Below are positions 1-62,402 of a DNA stretch of 64,000 nucleotides, piece by piece (within the stretch, counting starts at the first letter, position 1; each line of letters starts with the position of its first letter). A program made the position numbers and the translations under genes. The DNA is taken from NCBI GenBank assembly GCA_037893225.1, contig JAZGUH010000105.1, forward strand, positions 2,004,747 through 2,068,746. Direction: 5' to 3'. The notes beneath the pieces were generated by a model, which made no database searches, was not told the origin of the DNA, and saw only the letters and a program-made list of their open reading frames with translations. The DNA is from Hippasteria phrygiana (lineage: Eukaryota; Echinodermata; Asteroidea; Valvatida; Goniasteridae).

Positions 1-876
1 GTTCCACAGACAGAAAGATCAAATGCTTGCACTAGTATCAGTTGGTAATCCTGTTTTTTACCAAGGAAGTCTTTTCGTGCTTAGCAAATTTTTGTGCTTA
101 GCTACTGCCACACTCCAACACACACAACATCATCCAGTCGTCACACCCCACTAGGCATGCTAGGCACCCAGAAGCCATAAAAGCTGCAACATCTCCACAT
201 TGCATCACTCACACTCCTGAGGACGGACAGAGCACACTGTCTGAAACATTGAGTTACACACTCATCCGGGTTCTTTTCAGAACCACACATCTTCCTAGAA
301 GAAATGTATTTCACATGGTGTTAACCTCAGTCTTTCTCAAGTGTATTACCTTTTCACCGTACGATTTCCCACTAAGTAACATTTTATAAGTAAGTTATTT
401 TTATTTACTATAGAATTTATAGTTTTAGTTCACTGACAAACAATGTTTTTCACAAACAAAAAAATGTAAATATTCTACGTCTGTCTTTGAGATACTTTTC
501 GTTTTGTTGTGGTGCCCCCACGTTTTAAAGGTTTTTGTTACATAAACATTTGCATTTTTATACAGTTGGTACTTAATTTTAGAAGCTTAATGACACTTCC
601 AACCCTTCAAAACCAGATCTTTTAATACAAAGCAGCATTTATTTCTCAAAAAAAGAAGAAAAAAAGTACTGTTACCTACGTCACATGTGGTGTCACCCTT
701 TGTCACGCCGGTGTTGTGACGTCTATCATCAATAAGGTTCATTTAATATAAACTAAAAATAGAAGTGTAAATGAAACAAATCTCTCAAAAAGCGAAGCGG
801 TTTGCGGTGCCACACCCCGCTTTTTTTGCAGTCGGTATACATGTACATTGAGCCGCATTAAATGAACACACCCCAC
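1..876. other. AT-rich intron, no gene seen
   Basis: Upstream part of the intron before the first visible kinase exon. The 270-335 stretch (GGTTCTTTTCAGAACCACAC and following) resembles the centre of the foldback family at 10165-10310 and 11995-12130, so it is probably a decayed fragment. I see no FERM or SH2 exon here. Confidence 0.5.
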
Positions 877-1268
877 CAGGGGTTGAATTTCAGGTAAAAA
901 TCTACTAGACATCTGGGCGAGTAGCACAAATATTTTACTAGACCGGAAGGTATTTTACAAGACCAATGGTAAAAATAAGAACACAGTGTTTTGAATGAGT
1001 GTGCTGTTTAAAAAAAAAAAATCTTTCGGCTGACCTTGTCGGGGGAGGGTTAGAAATGCTGCTTTGATTAAAACTCCCTGCCTCAAAACTAAAAATGTCC
1101 ATTCCAGAAATTATGGGGCTTTTTCAGTTTACCAGATTTAGGAGGAAAAAAGGACTTTAGTGATAGCATTTCACGCAGTGTATGAACATTTTTTTTTCAA
1201 GATTTCACCAGACCAACGCTCAAACCAGTGGACTCAGTCCAGTGGTCTGGTGGATATTTTGATCCCTG
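877..1268. mobile_element. hAT-like non-autonomous element
   Basis: Starts CAGGGGTTGAATTTCA and ends with the inverse of CAGGGATCAAAATA. The interior repeats words such as ACTAGACC and CCAGACCA, which also occur near the ends of the hAT at 29026-35611. The flanking C-rich bases make the target duplication ambiguous (CCCCAC versus CCCACC). No ORF. Confidence 0.55.
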
Positions 1269-1484
1269 CCCACCTTTCAGAATGCCTTATATAAACATCT
1301 ATAGATGCTAAATCTGTACACACGCAAAACTGAATTAGTAAAGCCCATTATGTTGACCAATTTTAAACAGAAATTTCATAACAATCAATTGAATTTGAAA
1401 TTGTTACTGTTAGGTACAGATATGCTGTAAATTGAGTGGAATAGATTATCACTGCTCCTTCACCCTTTATGCTTTCTTGAGCAG

Positions 1485-54147
<52,663 letters not shown>

Positions 54148-55364
54148 TACATTATCACTGATAGGTTCCCAATGCTTTAAGGCTTTATTTCCCAGGGACC
54201 AACTTCAAGGAGCTGCTAAGTACAAAGTTTTTTTCAGCTGAACAAAATGTGCTTAGTATATAACAGGTTACCAGCCAGAACTTCATGTGATGTTCATGCT
54301 AAGCAAATAACTAGTGAATACCAGTCACACGTAATATTCTTCACATGACAATTTGGTTGCCAATCCTGTTTTTTTGAAAGACGCTTCATGCTATAAGCAA
54401 ATGTGTATGCCGAGTTGAAGGCAGAAACAGCAGTTTTGTAACTGAGAAATCCAATTTTGGATTTTACAGATTTTTACATTAAAAAAAACCCTGGTCCCGC
54501 CTTTTTACTTGCCACAGTAATTGGCACAAAAACATCCACGTTAACAAGCTTGACCATGTTGTGTTCCAGATGGCTGATTAGACATGCTTGACTAGACAGG
54601 GTTTCAGGCAAGGTTACAAATGCCAACTATAGTGAACAATAGTTCCTGACCGAATTAGCTCCAAGTATACCAATATACATGTACATGTACATTGCCGGCG
54701 CCACTTTGGGGAAAGTGGGAGCAGTCAAAAAATATCTGATCCCAAAAAGCTAAGGGGCAAGTAATGAAATATAGCAGGTTGTAAATAAAACGTCCACTTT
54801 CACGACAGAATAACGTCACAGAACCAAAATGTCACTCTCTACTTTCAACACTATAGTTGTAGTGTGTTGGGGGGGGGGGGGGGACAAACTGGGGGAAGGA
54901 GAAAAACTTGTCTCCCATCACGCTTGCCCTGCGGATGTGTGAATGATACCACTAAAGCCCCCGTATAAACAGGGCAACATTTTGGAGAATCAGGTGCTTT
55001 TTGGTTGATGTTGGTCTACTGTGTACATAATTGTGCTGCTGATTTCTGACATTTTAGTAGTATTTGGGGGAGCTGAAGTTTAAAAGGGGAGCAGAGCCAG
55101 TATGGGAATATCAATATGCTCATTACCAATTACCACACACCTGCATGGAATCCTTAGGGTGCTACATGCTTTGACTGAAAAATTATAATGAAAAGCCTGG
55201 AACCAGTCGAGGTATTTGTTTGATTGAACAAAAAAGTGGACCATTGTACATTTTGTAAAAAATAAAAGGTAAGAAATATAAATAACTGTATGTTACTATT
55301 TTTTCTGGTCAAAAATGTCAAATGTTCAACACATGGTTGTTGGAGTGTGGTTTTGTATTTGTGT
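54148..55364. other. inferred 3' UTR and spacer
   Basis: Downstream of the kinase stop. Holds a G15 tract (54869-54883) and the AATAAA at 55261. No other coding signal. Confidence 0.4.
55261..55266 (+). promoter_or_regulatory. candidate poly(A) signal of the JAK-like gene
   Basis: AATAAA about 1.1 kb after the stop codon, at the end of a stretch (54148-55300) otherwise lacking coding signals. A G15 tract at 54869-54883 would lie in the inferred 3' UTR. Position-based only. Confidence 0.35.
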
Positions 55365-55593
55365 CAGTGTTGTAGTCAAGACCAGCACAAGACCAGCAGT
55401 CTTAATCAAAGTCTTAAGCTATTCAAATGAACTGTAACAAAAGCATTCCTTTGTCATGGTTTATGCCTGTTACTTGAGCCTGTTACAAGCTGGTCTTGTG
55501 AATGGTCTTGTGCCTGGTCTTGTGCCTGGTCTTGTGCCTGGTCTTGTGCATGGTCTTGTGCCTGGTCTTGAAATGGTCTCGACTACAACACTG
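55365..55593. mobile_element. hAT-like MITE with perfect 8-bp duplication
   Basis: Begins CAGTGTTGTAGTCAAGACC and ends GGTCTCGACTACAACACTG; ATTTGTGT duplicated exactly at 55357-55364 and 55594-55601. The right half contains several GGTCTTGTGCCT units. Sister of 14594-14888. Confidence 0.9.
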
Positions 55594-56478
55594 ATTTGTG
55601 TCACCTTTGTCTACTTAGTACTGCATGAATTTATGAATGGCTTTTTAAATCATGTAATCCTGTCAATAATGTACCTTTAAAAAGGTACAGGTAGAGTGAT
55701 ACCACTCACAATATCAGAAAGAAACCCCAAATCAGACCATACAGAAAACCCTCAATAGTGAAAATGCGTATCTGTCCAGAGAAGACAACAAAGGTATATG
55801 TTGCACTGCATTGTATGGGACAGTTTGCGCAAAACTTTGTACACAAAATCCCATAGGGAGGCTTTCCGTAAAGGTCTTTTCACTGGTTTTGTACGTAAAG
55901 TAGTCTGGTTCAGGATGGTCTTTGAGGTTGATTCACTCATGCATACAGTGCGAGCACCTGACAAGTCCATGCTTACTGAAGACTGAAGTTTAACAGTATT
56001 CAGTGTCTGCATTCACGAGTCCAAGTGCCAGAGTACAAGATGGGCTTGGATGGCTCGCTTGCACGAGTGGATTTATAGTTACAGTAGCCTCTGACAGTGG
56101 TTTTCTCGGGAACCTGTGTGCATATGAATGAAATTAATCTAAAATCCCGTCTTGAACCAAGACTGTGTAAAATTGCAGAGATTTCTAACTTAAACTGAAG
56201 ACTATGTCACGTTTGATACTTCATTTAGGAATTTTTGTCAGGATTTGCTCGTAATATGATGTTAAAAACACACAAAATAATTGTTTTTAAATCATATGTA
56301 AAAAGTCTTACATATGAAGGATTTTTGACAAATGGATGTTACAACCCCAGGCAGACTGAAAAAACAAAAACAAAACAAACCACTCAAAAAAACCAAGCCA
56401 AGATCTTGTGTAAAAACGCTAATAGTGGCAACACTGTACAGGTATGATGTGCTACAACACGGCTGTCATTCATACAAA

Positions 56479-56792
56479 ATGGCGGACGATGTTCCCGAAC
56501 CACGGCTAACAGACGACGAAATATTGGAATTCTTAGGCGACGCTGACCCTGCTAACACAAACAGACAAATCAAATATGCAGTCGGACGATTAGAGGAATT
56601 TGCAAGACACGCAGGAATAATAATTGAAGCTCTGATTCGGAACTTGCCAACTTTTTGTTGCGGTTTTATGCGGGACTGAGAAGGGAAAACGACACGTTGT
56701 ACACAAAGAAATCCATGCATGCAATCCGACGAGGATTTATTCAGGTGTTGTATAAAACAAAAAATGAATGTTTCACATTCGTGCAATGGTAA
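56479..56792 (+). pseudogene. N-terminal half of a DUF3504/Crypton-type tyrosine recombinase-like protein, frameshifted
   Basis: ATG in context AAAATGGCGG. Frame 1 reads LTDDEILEFLGDADPANTNR and AVGRLEEFARH; from 56640 a second frame reads LANFLLRFYAGLRREN and SMHAIRRGFIQVLY up to TAA at 56790. Together these match, from memory, the N-terminal SAM-like domain of DUF3504/QRICH1/Crypton-derived proteins. The two frames need a small indel near 56640 to join, and the second runs into a foldback element at 56764. Could be a host pseudogene or a Crypton relic. Confidence 0.5.
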
Positions 56793-56913
56793 GAATAATT
56801 TCATTCGGTGACAGATGGAATGCCCCATTCCACTCGGCTTCGCCTCGTGGAATGGAACATTAAATCTGTCACCTCATGAAATTATTCTTACCATCGCACT
56901 CATAAACATTCAT
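56764..56913. mobile_element. foldback MITE truncating the DUF3504-like ORF
   Basis: Arms ATGAATGTTT...GCAATGGTAAGAATAATTTC and inverse GAAATTATTCTTACCATCGC...; the loop contains CTCGGCTTCGCCTCG, itself palindromic. The terminal codons of the ORF above lie in the left arm. Confidence 0.75.
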
Positions 56914-57206
56914 AATTTGTATAATGGCTTGTGGTTTTCAGTGAAATCTAAGAATCTTTCCAAGATTGCCCTGTAAATATCCCTTCATAATCCCCCTTCG
57001 TATGCATCATAGACTGTTGACCTCTGGGATCTGAGTAATAAATTTGATGTTTCGGGTACACGGCTTAAACCTCTGGGTATAGGCCTACACTTTGTAGGAA
57101 ACATTTGCTTATTTTTGTAAAGTACTCCTGCTAATTAAAGCATGGGACATTCTCTAAGAAAATACAAAAAAGAAGGTTGATTTTTTTTTGCACACAACAC
57201 TATTAG

Positions 57207-57447
57207 CCTTTTAGAGGTATGGCGGACACAATAGGAGGGCGCTATTTGATTTGGGTATAAAACATTTTGAAACCACAAATTCCAGTGAAAGTCAGAATCA
57301 GATATTGTTTTGAGTTAAAGTACAATCCATAGTACAATCCATAGATCATGCCTAATCTTCAACTTTGAAATTTCCTGTGGTTTAACAAAAGGTATACCCA
57401 AATAAAATAGCGCCCTCTCCTATTGTGTCCGCCATACCTCTAAAAGG
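57207..57447. mobile_element. MITE with about 53-bp near-perfect inverted ends
   Basis: CCTTTTAGAGGTATGGCGGA ... TCCGCCATACCTCTAAAAGG. The arms continue through ACACAATAGGAGGGCGCTAT. 241 bp; no ORF. Confidence 0.88.
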
Positions 57448-58077
57448 AGACGTCATGATTTGACTCTTGAATGTAAACATTTGTGTAAAATTTGAAAATT
57501 AACATAACAACCAATGACGTCATGTCAGTGTTACCGCATGACATTGCAGTTTTCAGTGGGGGTCATTGCTCGACCATGACGCTCCCTATACTTTTACGTG
57601 CAGAATGCCGACAAACCATCGGTTTTCTACCAAAATGTGCAGTTTTAGCCATGTCTGCCAGGGAAGATAACCCCATCATAAACTATAAAAAAATGATTAC
57701 TGTGCAGGGGATTTTCCTCGGGGGAACCACAAGGTCGAAAATGAGTGTGGAATTTGCTAGTGTATGTAAAAATCGTATACGGCGGTGACCCTCGTTTTCC
57801 CCAGTACGTAACGTCGTCAATACATTGGGTTATTAACAGAGAACCTTAAAATGTATAATAAAATAGAAAAAAATGCTTCCTGGTCATGTCATATGATTCT
57901 ATTGCATGGCCCCCTGAAACTTCCTTTGTCAGACATGTTGGTATTTTTCCAGAGGAGTCTGGGATTAAAGAGTTGAGAAATACAAGTACACTAAAAGTTG
58001 AGAAACGTGCATCTATCCCCACAGGCTCTTGCAAAGCTCCAAGCATACTATGATGTGAAGGGCAAAAAATATAGGTG

Positions 58078-58147
58078 TTAACCCTAACTCCCTAGGGTGT
58101 GTGGAAAATCATATTAAAATTGGAGGATTCAGGACTGTTAGGGTTAA
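58078..58147. mobile_element. mini TTAA element, 70 bp
   Basis: TTAACCCTAACTCCCTAGGG on the left and GACTGTTAGGGTTAA on the right, with TTGGAGGATTCAGG inside. Same layout as 2864-2915. Confidence 0.55.
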
Positions 58148-58789
58148 AGCATCAAAGAGTTGAGGAACATGTAAAAACCCGACTCAGTTTTGTGCACATA
58201 AAATGTCCAAGCTTTGATAAGAGGGAAAAACAGCTGTTCTTAATTCTTTAAAGCCACATATGTCCATCTCGTCTGTGAAATCAGTCTGTATCAGTCTCTC
58301 GGTGTGTAGCGTGCTTCTAAGTGCACACATTGTGCACCATATAATGTAGTCAGAATATGAATACATCACTGGAAACGATATAAATATGTGTATAGAATAT
58401 ATTTAGTAATTCTGTATGGTGGATAGAGGTAACCTTGATGGGCAAAAAGACATTACAGATGATTTATTATTGCAGCTGTTAATTCTAACAAATATATTAA
58501 AGTGAGTTCTTGCAGCAACCTTTGAAGAATAATGTGGCGGGCAAGATATTTCGTGTTTTTTTGGTACCAGTGACAAAGATTTGAAAAATGAAAAACATGT
58601 TTGGTCACAGACATCACAAATTCCTCTGTCGGTGCTTGGACAATGAGGGAATGTACATGTTTTCTTTCTGAAATTCGCAAGCCTCCATTGAGGTATACTG
58701 TTTGTCATTTTAGTTTGTTTTCAAACTTACAAGTCTTTGGTCACTGGCGGATCCACAGCAATTTTGGTGTGAGTTTGAGTTTGTATATG

Positions 58790-58980
58790 CCGGCAATCGT
58801 GGACCTAGGACAAAAGAATTCGGGCGTAGACAAAGGGGTCCACGTTTGACCTAACGTCCACGATTGAAAATCGTGTACAAAACCAATGGGAGGCCTTCCG
58901 AAAAAGTTAGAGTATAAACAAAAGAGGAACAATGGGAGGTCCACGATTGCACCCGTTTACATGACTGACTGTGTGTGTGG

Positions 58981-59011
<31 letters not shown>

Positions 59012-59015
59012 GGGG
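58790..59015. repeat. GTCCACGATTG dispersed repeat with TG and G tracts
   Basis: Copy of the family at 18920-19720, followed by (TG)n and a G21 tract (58995-59015). Confidence 0.6.
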
Positions 59016-59159
59016 ACACTCAGTACAGCAAATGTACGGCAAAAAATGTCCAACACCATCTTGCAAAAAATCCTGGATCCGCCCCTGGGTTGTCTGTTTC
59101 TTGTGGGTTTGGTTGTCTAAGCTTAGGACATCGTCCTATTCAAGTAGCGTAATCTTAAA

Positions 59160-59700
59160 GTGTTTTCAAGGATATTACATCATATGGTAGATTCCATTTA
59201 ATTAGTAGAACATGAAGATATCAACAAAAGCATGAATTCTTAACATGGATGTGCATGACAGACATATGTAAATAATATAAAATAAATATATCATGCCAAT
59301 CCGAAGGACTGTAATATGGGAATGAAGGGCCCTTGTATGGGTAATATTAACGGTGCATGCCCAAAAAAGGCATAAATTACAAGGAGTGCCTTTATTGTTT
59401 ATTCAATCGAATAAAAATCAGTGAATTTTATATAGAAATTCATTAGTATATATGACTATATATGACTGTATGACAAGTTATGGAACATAAATATGCTTAT
59501 AATGTGTATTAAAAATTGATATATAAAAAATGCATTGTTTAAAGGCATTGGATTGTATGTAGTTATGTTTTCCCCAAGAATGATATAGAACAAATTTGTT
59601 TTAAATTTCCAAAGGCAGTTATGGCTTTGGTGTAAGATACATGTATATGGAATTATGGTCTGCAACCAAATTAGGCTACTCACAGTCAAGCCTGCTATTG
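59160..59700. other. AT-rich spacer, nothing recognised
   Basis: No coding, RNA or element signals. Confidence 0.5.
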
Positions 59701-59744
59701 TGGTCACCTTGATTAAAAGAGGTCATCTGCTTAAAGGTAAAACA

Positions 59745-60090
59745 TTTGCAAACATCAAAAAACAAAACTACTGAATTGTTACGAAATATCGTACCAGACT
59801 GTAAGTTAATAGCAGTCTCAAGCATCTTGTGAAATCATGGCACCTGATGTGCTGTCGTTTTCAAGAAAAGTATCGTTTAATATTGTCTAGTTCGTGGGCC
59901 TGATAATTCCCTGACTCTTTAAATTGCTCCGTTTCGTCTAAGGTATGGTCAAGGAGCCAGACTACTAAAACAGACTTTTTTTCTCTCTGTTTTCCCAGCA
60001 TATGCACACACAAAAATACTATATAAAATACTAACCCCCAAATCCATTAGTATTTCAGAAAATTACAGCAAAAGCTGACAATCATAGGCC
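59745..60090. repeat. dispersed 'TTTTCAGAAAT' repeat (copy 4, inverted)
   Basis: Inverse of the family at 15510-15880: CTGAATTGTTACGAAATA, AAGCATCTTGTGAAATCATG, AATACTAACCCCCAAATCCA, TATTTCAGAAAATTACAGCA. Confidence 0.6.
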
Positions 60091-60211
60091 AGCCTAAGAT
60101 TGTCCCAACCAAACATTACACTTAATGTTCATTGTGGCCACATTTCCTGGGACCCATCACACTGTTGTGACTGTACATGTCACACCCAGCTAAAATCTAG
60201 CCTGTTATTTA

Positions 60212-60541
60212 GTCACCGACACCACGAAGTAACACCCGATGAGTTGACTTGAGTGCGCGCCATTTGCGCGTATTTTAGAGAACCGTAACGCCCAATACAC
60301 CGTCGCTTACTCAGTGCATTGTCGTTTCCACGAACTAACACCTCATCTTTATTTCACCAGTTTGAAGGTTTTTATTACCTTTTTTTTCTGTAATCCAACA
60401 AGAATACAAATGAAGTAAATTCATGTCAAACCATTCAAAGCGTTTTTCTCCAAATTTGTATTTCCGCAACATGCTCTTTACTTTGTGAAGTCAAAAATCC
60501 TCACGTCACTGTCCGAAGTGCGCGCGCACACTTGGGTGTTA
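60212..60541. mobile_element. CGTCACC-family MITE fused to 5S sequence
   Basis: Left GTCACCGACACCACGAAGTA matches the end of 10344-10720; right CACACTTGGGTGTTAGTTC resembles the inverse of the family's AACTAACACC words and continues without a gap into 5S internal sequence. Confidence 0.55.
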
Positions 60542-60629
60542 GTTCTCGTCCGATCACCGAAGTTAAGCAACGTCGGGCTTGTTTGGTACTTGGATGGGAT
60601 ACTGCCTAGGAATACCAGGTGCCGTAGGT
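60541..60629 (+). rRNA. 5S rRNA, 5'-truncated (pseudogene)
   Basis: Starts at the internal TTCTCGTCCGATCACCGAAG and runs to GCCGTAGGT. The first about 30 nt of 5S are replaced by MITE sequence. The flank CATTCGTTTCTTTTGGTAAT is shared with the next copy. Confidence 0.75.
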
Positions 60630-60718
60630 CATTCGTTTCTTTTGGTAATTCCTCCATCTAATCTAAAGGTGATAGTGTGTCCATAACGTATAAGAATCTG
60701 AAAACTACAGATGCACTC

Positions 60719-60836
60719 GCCTACGGCCATACCACGTTGAATACACCGGTTCTCGTCCGATCACCAAAGTTAAGCAACGTCCGGCTTGGTTAGTACTTGG
60801 ATGTGAGACTGCCTAAGAATACCAGGTGCCGCAGGT
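60719..60836 (+). rRNA. 5S rRNA-like, full length, diverged
   Basis: 118 nt from GCCTACGGCCATACCACGTT to GCCGCAGGT, with the internal control region GAAGTTAAGCAACGT-like (one A for G). Several changes from the animal consensus lie in the 3' half (ATGTGAGACTGCCTAAGAA). May be a variant gene, a pseudogene or the head of a 5S-derived SINE. Confidence 0.78.
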
Positions 60837-61036
60837 CATTTCGTTTCTTTTGGTAATACTGACGTCCATAACTTATGTGACAGTTATGAAATGTATGCTT
60901 TGTTTTCTGACCCCCCCGTCTAAATTTTCAGTCTACACTCAACTCTGTTAGGTAATTTTTTATTTACTTTGCTTATTTAAATTCTGAAGCGCCCTCTATG
61001 TTAGCTTTGCATTTCGCGCGCTTCCACCTTCCCGTC

Positions 61037-61574
61037 ATATTATTCTTGGTCGAAGACTGAACGACATATTTTTGTCTTCACTCCTTCAGGTAACAATCTT
61101 TTGTAATTTCACTTTATTTTTAACATCCTTCATATACTTAGAAATTAGCTCATCGTATCCCTTATTAATCACTCATATTTTGTATTCTCGATATTATTTT
61201 GTCAGTTATTGACGTACGTTTTGAGTTGATTTATGACCCATATTAAGATTTCGAAATTCCTGATTTTTGTAAATATTAGTTCCAAGATAACTTCATTATC
61301 GTTTTCAGATATCGTTATCTTAGTTATCAATGTTGCAATATCGCAGAACTGGTAATTTCTTGGAAACCTTACTAAAACTACGTGTTTTTTATACGTTTTG
61401 CACGAATATTGCCAATTTTTCAAGATGGCGGGTACCGCCCAGATTTCGGCGCGAACCGTAGACTGTTGTATTAAATTTCAATCTCGTGTTCAATTCTTTA
61501 AATGTATTATTATATTTTGTGATATTATTCTTGGTCGAAGACTGAACGACATATTTTTGTCTTCACTCCTTCAG
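61037..61574. repeat. exact 53-bp direct repeat pair
   Basis: 61037-61089 and 61522-61574 are identical (start ATATTATTCTTGGTCGAAGA, end TCTTCACTCCTTCAG). The first is followed by GTAACA, a possible splice donor; the second ends in CAG, a possible acceptor. Confidence 0.85.
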
Positions 61575-61916
61575 AATAAATCAGCCCAAGAAACCAAGAT
61601 CTTTGTCGCCGACTGCCTCTTCCCTAATTCGGCCCAATTTCTACCTGGGTCACATTTGGTGGAAGATCCGGGTAAGAGGCCTTTCACCGGCATTCATCGA
61701 TCACCTACCTTACCTGACAGCGTCACTGACATCTGGACGATTCCGGCACCGCTTTCTAAACGCCGAATGGAAACCCGGAGTAAGTTTACAGGTGCGTTAC
61801 CCCACCTTCTGACGGGCCGCTGCTTTTCGGGCTGCCCAGTTACTGCCTGGAAGACCCAATCTCACCGGCCGTCCGCCACGCGGTTCGTGCTCCGACGACC
61901 GAGGACGAGTGGCTAG
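61398..61916 (+). CDS. open frame of 172 codons, unrecognised
   Basis: Crosses the second copy of the 53-bp repeat. No domain recognised. Codon pattern and Pro/Arg-rich end do not look like a known protein. It may be chance, or the 5' leader of the mobile element that follows. Confidence 0.2.
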   Translation: MHEYCQFFKMAGTAQISARTVDCCIKFQSRVQFFKCIIIFCDIILGRRLNDIFLSSLLQNKSAQETKIFVADCLFPNSAQFLPGSHLVEDPGKRPFTGIHRSPTLPDSVTDIWTIPAPLSKRRMETRSKFTGALPHLLTGRCFSGCPVTAWKTQSHRPSATRFVLRRPRTSG

Positions 61917-62402
61917 GAATCGTTCCAGTGAGTCCCTGGTGACCGCCAACAACTCCCAGCGGGACGGCATGAACTAAAGTCTACCAGAGTACGAACAGAA
62001 CCCCCAAACAGAGAAGTCCATCGGAGCAACCAAGACCACATTCAGGTGACTTTAGTTGTATAGGAGCTGCCGATTCTGTGCCAAATCCCCCAAATCACAA
62101 AAATTCAATTCTGTGCCAAATCCCAATTCATAAATATTCGATTTTGCGCAAAATCAAATATTCGATTCTAGACCAAAATCCGTTCTATTTTTAGAATTAT
62201 AAATTTGTAAAAACAAATTTCAGAACTTTTTTCTCCTCACAAAAATAAATCATGCTCTCTCTCTCTCTCAATCGCGCCGACTTTATTATCTTTTTGGAAT
62301 ATGCCCCACAAAAATTATATTTTTATTATTTTTAATAAAAATATTATATTGTACCAATAATAAAATAGAATCGCAACCATCAATTTCTGGTTATTCGAGT
62401 TG

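Noticed and set aside
61398..61916. LTR-retrotransposon leader (LTR plus primer-binding site TTTGGTGGAAGATCC near 61658)
   Set aside because: No paired LTR of useful length is present: the only direct repeat is 53 bp and sits 485 bp apart, and no gag or pol follows. The following coding region is Polinton-like.
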